A stretch of DNA of 64,000 nt from Nectonema munidae (lineage: Eukaryota > Nematomorpha > Nectonematoida > Nectonematidae), in contig JAUIRK010000554.1 of the NCBI GenBank assembly GCA_030549495.1, positions 1 through 64,000 on the forward strand, given 5' to 3'. Below the pieces are notes generated by a model, which searched no databases, had not been told where the DNA came from, and saw nothing but the letters and a program-made list of their open reading frames with translations. Of this stretch, positions 56,967 through 64,000 are shown in pieces (position 1 is the stretch's first letter; each line of letters opens with the position of its first letter). Made by a program: the position numbers and the translations under genes.

Positions 56967-57845
56967 TATTTCATAATTATTTTATTTGGTTCCTTCAAAT
57001 TTTTTAAAATAAAAGAGCAAATAAACTAGGCTAATTCATTTTTATAATTTAACAAAAAAATAAAACATTAATCTCTACATATCTTCTACTGCAGTAACCC
57101 GGGAGAAATTCCTGTCTTGGGACAATAAAACAGCTCCTAGAGGGGAATGAAAAATTTAAAATCACAAACCCTCTGACTCTAACTGTAGAGATCATAAGAA
57201 CTATCAATATTTCTATTTAAGTTAAAATGGCAGATAATTTTTGAAAGGGAGGAATTAATTATTACAAATGATCAAAGGGTTAAAGAACCATTGTTCTAGT
57301 GATAATCATTCAGAGTTTTCAATTTCTTTTAAATAAAAAGGTGTGCAGTTTCGGTTTATAGAACCTCAAAATTAATGGAAAGGGAGAACTTTATTTTAAC
57401 AGAATTTGGTCCAAATGTGAAAAACACAGCCCATCATTACACGAAATTACGCTTGCAAGAATCATCTAATATAATCTTCATATTATTGCCACACACACAC
57501 ACATATATATTCAGTTAGAAAATATTCTTAGACATTTATTTTTGTCTTTTTTATCAAAAATTTAATGTCAAAAATGTTGCAAAGAAAATTTGCTACAATT
57601 TGTTTGCTATTCCATTTCCCAAATTATACGCGATAAATTCTATGACAATAAAATTATTTGTATCAAGTTTTATTAAGAAAATTTTTGAGGAAAGTGTGAA
57701 AATATTTTCAACTATTCAGATAAAAAATGAAAACATTAAATAAAGATGACACATATTTGAATTCTAGAATAAAAAACTTGATTGTTTCAATATTTAGAAA
57801 ATAAAATGCATTTTTCCTAACTTGTGTATACTAGTCTGGTACATC
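56967..57845. other. AT-rich, nothing recognised
   Basis: Only a CA/TA microsatellite near 57490 was noted. Confidence 0.4.
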
Positions 57846-57853
57846 AATTTAAC

Positions 57854-58570
57854 CAGGGCTTCGGAGCCGCCTCAATATTGTTTGGTTCCGGCCGCGGAGC
57901 AAATATTTTTTTCTATGGCTCCGGCCCCAGCATCGCTCTCTTTCGCCACCCTGGTGTAAATACTAAATACATCCGTAATATGTATATATATATATGTGAA
58001 TAATGTAAAAATCAAAGTTTTAAACTTTTATTTGGTTTTTATAAAAACCAATAATGTTATATCCATATAAACCATAAATTTTATAAAAACCAATAGCAGC
58101 AAGCAAAGGACTTTCATTTCACTCATTTTTTACGCACTGAAGAAGACAGATTGAGTCTGTTGAAATATTTGCTACAATACTACTCCTTTTAGTACCAAAT
58201 AAAAGTTATAAACTTTGATTTTTACATTATACACAATGGAGTTTTCCTTATCCTACATTATATATATATGTATATACTATATCAGTTTTATCATATTTTT
58301 TTTAATTCATGTATTTATGTAAATTTTTTTGATGGATAAAATGTTTTTAAAATTTATTTATATAAGTTTGATCTTAAAAATAGCATTGCTTCAACAATAT
58401 ATTCTTTCATACTAGCGAGTAGATTGGATTTTAAATTTTTCAGAGCATAACTGTGAAACTTTAGATACATCATGAAATGGCTTGGAGCCAGATATGGAGA
58501 ACCACATTTTGTTATTTGTGACTCCGACTCCTATTAGAAAAAATTGTGCTGCTCCGACTCGGAAGCCCTG
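57854..58570. mobile_element. hAT-type non-autonomous element (GGAGTCGG family), complete
   Basis: Ends CAGGGCTTCGGAGCCG and, inverted, CAGGGCTTCCGAGTCGGAG. The flanking AATTTAAC at 57846-57853 and 58571-58578 is a perfect 8-bp duplication. It gives the reference for fragments at 24346, 27093, 28037 and 28553. A second inverted-repeat element is nested at 57996-58234. Confidence 0.9.
57996..58234. repeat. nested inverted-repeat element with hammerhead-like centre
   Basis: Arms of about 35-40 bases: ATAATGTAAAAATCAAAGTT on the left and its reverse complement ending ACATTATACAC on the right. Near the right arm, CTGAAGAAGACAGA, a short loop, TCTGTTGAAAT resembles a hammerhead core (CTGATGA, stem II, GAAA) with one core change. 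Class unknown. Confidence 0.65.
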
Positions 58571-58578
58571 AATTTAAC

Positions 58579-59128
58579 TCTTTCAGTTAAAGTAATTAAT
58601 TTCCTATATAATGTCCTAAACATATTTACCACACAAAAAAACGCATGGCCTCTTGCTCAAATTACTGGATACATTACTGCTTCTGATCAACTATCGCACT
58701 AATTTAAACGAACACAAAATTTTTAAGAGAAAAAATAGATTTTAAATATACATTTGACTAAAACAAAAATTTACTCATAAGCCAAACAAGTTTTTAAATA
58801 ATTGAAATAAGTATGTCGAATTGAGAGAATTTAGATTTATATGGACGAGATTAATTATATATTTAGCTGGAGAAAATCAGTTACCATATCATAATTCCCC
58901 ACGCCAAATATTTTGAGCTTACCAAAGTTAAATTTTTTTCGTCTTTCATACGGTATCTTGTTACTTTAACATAATTGGATTGAGAGTTTGACAGCAAAGA
59001 ATATTGATTAAGAGTATGATAGCATTATTAATAATGAAAATGCATTTTATTTAGTTAAACAAGAAAATTATTACTTTGAAGAAGGATCATAAAAAATTAA
59101 ACAGACCAAAACAGAAATAAATTATTTA
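58579..59128. other. AT-rich, nothing recognised; 3' flank of the small minus-strand gene
   Basis: No repeat family found. The TTTATTT on + at about 59118 gives AAATAA on the minus strand just after the stop codon. Confidence 0.35.
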
Positions 59129-59437
59129 TCAATAATTGAAAGGAATATTTTCAAGTTTCAAATCAGCGAATCTTCTAGTAAATCTTTTCACATCTTGTTC
59201 CCTTAGATTACTACTGGGATTGAGGAGACCTTCAAGAGTGTAAAATTTATCAAGAAAATATGGATACTTATGCTTCATTACATGCCGATAATCAGGATCA
59301 GATTTGAACCTATAATAAATATAAGAAGGATAAAATACAATCTGTAGAGTGTAGAAAAAAGCTAGTTTTCTTTTTCTAAATACTAAATATTGTTCGGTGC
59401 TAAGATCTCTAACATGCCTAATTGCTCTAAAAATCAT
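59129..59437 (-). CDS. small membrane protein, CEBPZOS-like (single exon, 102 residues)
   Basis: A complete open frame from ATG (59437) to TGA (59131-59129). The N-terminus is basic (MIFRAIRHVRDLS, then VFRKRK), followed by one hydrophobic segment of about 19 residues (LAFFYTLQIVFYPSYIYY). Then comes DPDYRHVMKHKYPYFLDKFY and a charged tail with REQDVKRF. The segment D-YR--M--KYP-+L---Y followed by RE-D resembles vertebrate CEBPZOS (FRQTMSKKYPFILEVYY, RELD), a short mitochondrial membrane protein of unknown role. A basic N-terminus plus one membrane span would suit the inner mitochondrial membrane. The next upstream gene on this strand is unknown. The identification is tentative; that it is a real gene is more certain, given its length and clean motifs in AT-rich DNA. 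Confidence 0.6.
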   Translation of the reverse strand: MIFRAIRHVRDLSTEQYLVFRKRKLAFFYTLQIVFYPSYIYYRFKSDPDYRHVMKHKYPYFLDKFYTLEGLLNPSSNLREQDVKRFTRRFADLKLENIPFNY

Positions 59438-59708
59438 GGCGAAAAGAGAGTCGAAATAAAATAAAAAATGTTTGAAGAAATAAAAAAGTTGGTAATTTGC
59501 AAAAATTCTTTAAATTCTTAGGAATTAGTGTTTTTATAGATTTTGTTATCATCGGTAACATAATGTCATTTTGAAAAATATATTTTGATAAATTGAAACT
59601 TTTTCGTTTTGTTCTCCCCTTTAATTTAGTTAAAACAAGAAGAACTTTGCGTAAAACCCCCTCTTCTTATCTAATAAAATTAGTGTACAAAATTGTCTTA
59701 ACTATATC

Positions 59709-59955
59709 CAGGCCTGTAGCCAGCGAGGGCAGAAGGGGGCTAAGCCTCCTAACTCAAATTCAGAGCCTCCCCCCCCCCCCCCAACCTAATATATTTCGAT
59801 ATCAATAAAGGGTTCAAAAAATGGTTTATTTTTAGACTATATATAAAAATTTGCTACTTATTAGTTATCTTCCTCCCACTTTAAAATTTTTTTCAGTAAT
59901 TTACGAAAAAAAAATTTTTGAATGAGATAACCTATAAGTACCAAATTTTTTTATA
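59709..59955. mobile_element. MITE with poly-C tract, relative of 5875-6066
   Basis: Starts CAGGCCTGTAGCCAGCGAGG, has a run of about 14 C at 59769-59782, and shares TTATTAGTTATC and GATAACCTATAAGTACC with the copy at 5875. The right end has decayed (TATAGCTACTGG) where a LINE fragment begins. Confidence 0.68.
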
Positions 59956-60700
59956 GCTACTGGAAGGAGTGATTCGCATGGAATGTATAGTTTTGTTCAG
60001 TTTTCTCGTTGTGATTTTGGGAAAGGAGTATATTATATTGTTTGAAAGGTAGGTATTTGATTTCATTCTTAATAGCGTATGATCCATGTTGTCAGTAATG
60101 ATGTTGTCTGTCAGAAATGGTATTTTGAGGAATTGGTGATTGATATGAGTGCAAGTATAATCGTTAGAGAATAAATTTGAAATTGATGCAAGGTGTTTTT
60201 TGTGTGTAAGATTGTTGATGGTAGCCAATGGGTTTGATGGTGTTTGATTGCAGAAATTTTCCCTTTCATTGACTTTTGGCGTGTTTGATTTCTAGTTAAT
60301 GTTTCTTTTTGAGGGATAGGTATTGATAAATGTTTTGATAGCAGTTGTTTTGCCTCAGGTTTTTTAAAGCTTTACACAGGAGTTTTTTGATCTATTTTAA
60401 TGTTTTGTTCCAGAATGGAGTATGCTGTCTCTTAGATGTCTCTTAGCTGCATGAATACTAGCTGTAATAGATTTGTTAAGGTGGAGTGCAGATTCTTCAA
60501 GATTTTCAGTTGAGTCTATAGTGAGTGTGGTGATGCCTAGCTTAGATTCAAGATAATGGAAGAAAGAGGTCCAAAAAATTTTTATACCATGTTTGCTGGG
60601 ATTATTAGAATATTTACTTATAATGTTAATTTGGTATGTAATGTTTTTAATATATTTTGTTGTCTCAAATGAGATGAACCAACGTTGTATACAGGTATAA
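59932..60700 (-). mobile_element. LINE fragment, region between endonuclease and reverse transcriptase
   Basis: Minus strand: YIKNITYQINIISKYSNN, HGIKIFWTSFFHYLESKLGI, STENLEESALHLNKSITAS (about 60690-60450), then after frame changes TINNLTHKKHLASISNLFSN and a tail to 59932. This is the linker region of jockey/CR1-like LINE ORF2. It could be the same family as the RT fragment at 50216, since the two cover adjacent parts and do not overlap. Confidence 0.6.
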
Positions 60701-60825
60701 TGTATATAGGTAATAACTTATGTAGCATCGTCTCCCCGAATGAGGTATATCAAATCTTACATCTAGTAGAATGTGAACAGAAAGTTGAACATTGTCTCCC
60801 TAGTTATTTGTACATGGAATAGAAA

Positions 60826-60992
60826 CCATCGTAGTATACAGGTTGAAGATGAATCATCGTAGTATACAGGTTAGAGATGAATCATCGTAGTATACAGGTT
60901 AGAGATGAATCATTGTAGTATATAGTTTGGAGATGAATCATCGTAGAATACAGGTTGGAGAAGAATCATCGTAATATACGGGTTGGAGATAA
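60826..60992 (+). repeat. 28-bp minisatellite, about six units
   Basis: Unit TGAATCATCGTAGTATACAG plus GTTAGAGA, with starts 28 bases apart at 60851, 60879, 60907, 60935 and 60963. The units differ by a few substitutions, more so toward the right. Confidence 0.9.
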
Positions 60993-61439
60993 AACGCAAG
61001 TTGTCTACCCGCGTTCAACCGTACAGGTTATGAGAATATATCATTACATATTAGAGAAGAGTTTTCTAAACTCTTTATACTGAAAATTATTTCTTCAAAT
61101 ATATTACTGTTTTGTTTAAAATACCTATACTTTGCAATTTGGACGATTTTAAATATTATATTTGTCAAATAATCAAAATAAAATTCTGTGATCAAAGAAT
61201 CGAAAAATATTCTTTAAAAAATCAAAAAATATCAAACTTTCTGTTCATATTTTGCTACCTCATAGCTTCAATACTTATTGAGAAAAATTGATTAAAACAC
61301 ATATTTTGATCTATTTATCTTCTCTTTAGAAATTTATATGCAGTAAACAATAATAAAAAAATATTTATCCAAAACATATTTTTTTCGAATCAAAGTGTAA
61401 AGCAAACCCGCACTTAAATTTTGGATGATTATTCAAAAG
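60993..61439. other. AT-rich, nothing recognised
   Basis: No gene or repeat seen between the minisatellite and the larger array. Confidence 0.4.
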
Positions 61440-63255
61440 AAGTAAAAAACTAATGTTAATTTATAAAAAACCAAAAACTAAAATGATTTTATAAAAATCT
61501 AAAAATAAATAGTGGACTACGATTATCCAACAAAACTTGTACATTCGATCTACATTTTTCACTTCAAAAATAATTTTAAATTTATTAGAAAAACATTATA
61601 CTGACCAATAAAAAAACGAAGGTTAATTTATAAAAAAATGGAAAAACTAATACTATTTTATAAAAATCTACAAATAAATTTAGATTCTGAGAGTAGAGTC
61701 GCTTTATAATTGTGCTGGAAATTGTCACATAATATAGGTAAAAATTTGTCCTAATGAAAGGAGCTTTAGTTTAAAATGCATCCCTTATCTGCTAATTAAT
61801 GGTATGAAGCCCATGGAAAATAAAAACAGTAAAAGGTATTTCTTAAGTACTTGTGATATAAGTAATGTATTCTGAAAGCCCATAAAAAATAATTTTAAAT
61901 TTATTAGAAAAACATTATACTGACCAATAAAAAAACGAAGGTTAATTTATAAAAAAATGGAAAAACTAATACTATTTTATAAAAATCTACAAATAAATTT
62001 AGATTCTGAGAGTAGAGTCGCTTTATAATTGTGCTGGAAATTGTCACATAATATAGGTAAAAATTTGTCCTAATGAAAGGAGCTTTAGTTTAAAATGCAT
62101 CCCTTATCTGCTAATTAATGGTATGAAGCCCATGGAAAATAAAAACAGTAAAATGGTATTTCTTAAGTACTTATGATATAAGTAATGTATTCTGAAAGCC
62201 CATAAAAAATGCTTTAATTTGGTATATCGCATGATGCATTTTGTTGAGAAATGTGAAAGTTATAAGCGTTTTAATATTTGACTAAGATTTAAGCTAGGAA
62301 CACTACAAATAAACTAAGCGTACACTAGCCCGATAAAATAAACCACACACGCGTGCTAAAGATGTGGTGAAGCGTATGTGAGATAAGAATTCACTGCGCT
62401 CACAAACGCGTAATGCAACATGTGTTCATCTTTCTTCGCATAGTTATGCTCTAAAATCAATCAATAATGTGATTTATTCTTCGCACACTGTCGGTATAAT
62501 TTTTAACGAATGCCCTTCGTTAAAAATTAGAAAGGTTGTATCTAAACTAAATAAAAGTAGACTACGATTATCAAACAAAACTCGTACATTTAATCGACAT
62601 TTTTCACTTGAAAAATAATTTAAAATTTATTAGAAAAATATTATACTGACCTATACTACTGACCCATAAAAAGTAAAAAATAAATATTAATTTTCGACAG
62701 TTTTATTTAACTATGACATTTTAAAATGTTAAAAACCATATTCTGCCTTTGTGAATATAAAATTTTGAAGAAATAATATATAAACTCATCACGTTAATTA
62801 TTGGTATTTTTTGAAACTAGATAAAAGTTGACTGACCTCACATAAAAGCGGATTTTGGAAAAATAAAAATATATTTATTTGTAAAACCTAGCCTATTTTA
62901 CCCACAAAGAGTATAGCTTCAAATCTTGTACATTCGATCAACATTTTTCACTTTAAAAATAATTTTAAATTTATTAGAAAAACATTATACTGACCTGTAC
63001 TACTGACCCATAAAAAGTAAAAAATATATATTAATTTTCGACAGTTTTCTTCAACTATGAAATTTTAAAATGTAAAAATCATATTTTACCTTTGTGAATA
63101 TAAAATATTGAAAAAATATTATATAAATTAAGAACGTTAATTATTATTGGTATTTTTTGAAACTAGATAAAACTTGACTGACCTCACATAAAAGCAGATT
63201 TTGGAAAAATGAAAATATATTTATTTGTATAACCTAGCCTATGTTAACCACAAAG
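61440..63255 (+). repeat. nested tandem array, two unit types of about 320 and 344 bp
   Basis: Unit A: 61566-61884 is repeated at 61885-62205 with a period of 319-320 and only a few differences. Unit B: 62584-62927 is repeated at 62928-63255 with a period of 344 and more differences. All share a core (AATTTATTAGAAAAACATTA then TACTGACC) and an upstream GTACATTYRATCNACATTTT. No coding frames. Confidence 0.88.
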
Positions 63256-64000
63256 AGTATACCTTTCCAATGATATCATTTTCATTCAATTTTTTTTAAA
63301 AATCTTCACATTATGCGTAAACAAAAAGGTGGTCCGTAATTTTTTCAAAAATTTAGACAAAATTTTTCGAAGTAAAGTCCATTTATTAAAATTTGTTAAA
63401 ACTTTTGCAAAAATAAATTATTCTAGAGTATGTAGCAAACGATAAGCTTTCTAATGATATATATATCATGAAAAAGAAATATTGAAAAACAGTTGAATTC
63501 TTTCTTCAAATCAAACAAGTAAAAATTTTCAAAAAGTAGTATTGGTAGTATTAGTATTATTATTATATATTACATAAACATTTCAACCAATCATATAGTT
63601 TTTATGAAATAAAACTGCAATTTCAAAGTTAAATTTTTTGAACTTTTAGGTAGAATTTTTGAAATGTGGCTTTCAATATGTATGTAAAATATTTTTTGAA
63701 AATTTTTATTTTAAGTATATTTTTTAAGCATTTTACGATTTACACATTTAAATATATAATAAGGCTGGCAAGTTTTGCGTGTTGTCTCCCCGGAGGTCTT
63801 GCCAGACCTCTGATATCAAAACTGGACCATAGAAATTACTTTTGTGTGTAAACTCATTTCTCTCTTTGTACATTTGAATATAACACTAATTTTAATTATT
63901 CTATTTGATTGTAGTTAACACCCAATCTCTTTCTATTAAAACTTGCTTCGTTTCTTATTTGAACGTTATTACTATGTTACAAATTGTCCATACACATATT
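63256..64000. other. AT-rich window end; small hairpin at about 63794
   Basis: The only structure noted is the palindrome GGAGGTCTTGCCAGACCTCT at 63793-63812. No gene seen. Confidence 0.35.

Noticed and set aside
1-64000. CRISPR arrays, bacterial-type operons, rRNA, endogenous viral elements
   Set aside because: No regular spacer-repeat arrays (the 28-bp minisatellite has no spacers), no operon layout, no rRNA-like stretch, and no capsid, envelope or LTR signature was seen.

Overview
The window reads as AT-rich nuclear DNA of an invertebrate animal. Genes are split into short exons with GT/AG introns, and the space between is full of DNA-transposon, LINE and SINE debris. The MICU1 exons resemble the fruit-fly protein as I recall it (for example the motif FDENND at the second EF-hand), and several transposon families are ones common in arthropods. 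A crustacean such as a parasitic copepod would fit, but that is a guess. No bacterial, viral or CRISPR feature was seen.

Host genes, left to right. (1) The last exon of TYW1 (tRNA wybutosine synthesis) on + at 3363-3572, with a Tigger-type transposon in the DNA just upstream. (2) A nearly complete MICU1 gene (gatekeeper of the mitochondrial calcium uniporter) on +, 14844-32414, with ten exons whose reading phases fit together, except for one donor choice noted in its entry; the targeting N-terminus was not found. (3) A long gene on +, 38218-53855. It opens with a zinc-finger exon like that of ataxin-7 (SAGA deubiquitinase module) and continues through at least eleven Ser/Asn/His/Pro-rich exons that I could phase but not identify. 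(4) A small one-exon gene on -, 59129-59437, for a single-membrane-span protein resembling CEBPZOS.

Mobile elements. Tigger/pogo with complete inverted repeats (686-3101). Three hAT-type elements with perfect 8-bp target duplications (48093-48802, 50605-50944, 57854-58570). Another hAT transposase remnant (41340-42631), a piggyBac remnant (16457-17021) and four TTAA-bounded MITEs. One mariner-type MITE, and three MITEs carrying poly-G or poly-C tracts. LINE fragments lie at about 6770-7326, 8460-8850, 33900-34340, 50216-50450 and 59932-60700. There is a tRNA-derived SINE family, and two remnants of one transposon-associated ORF family.

The most interesting structure is inside MICU1. A 65-bp inverted copy of part of its own exon lies in the preceding intron, so the pre-mRNA could pair with itself. 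A decayed direct duplication covers intron sequence and an exon acceptor, and a duplicated 125-bp block is followed by a perfect-looking hairpin. The right end (61440-63255) is a nested tandem array of units of about 320-345 bp.
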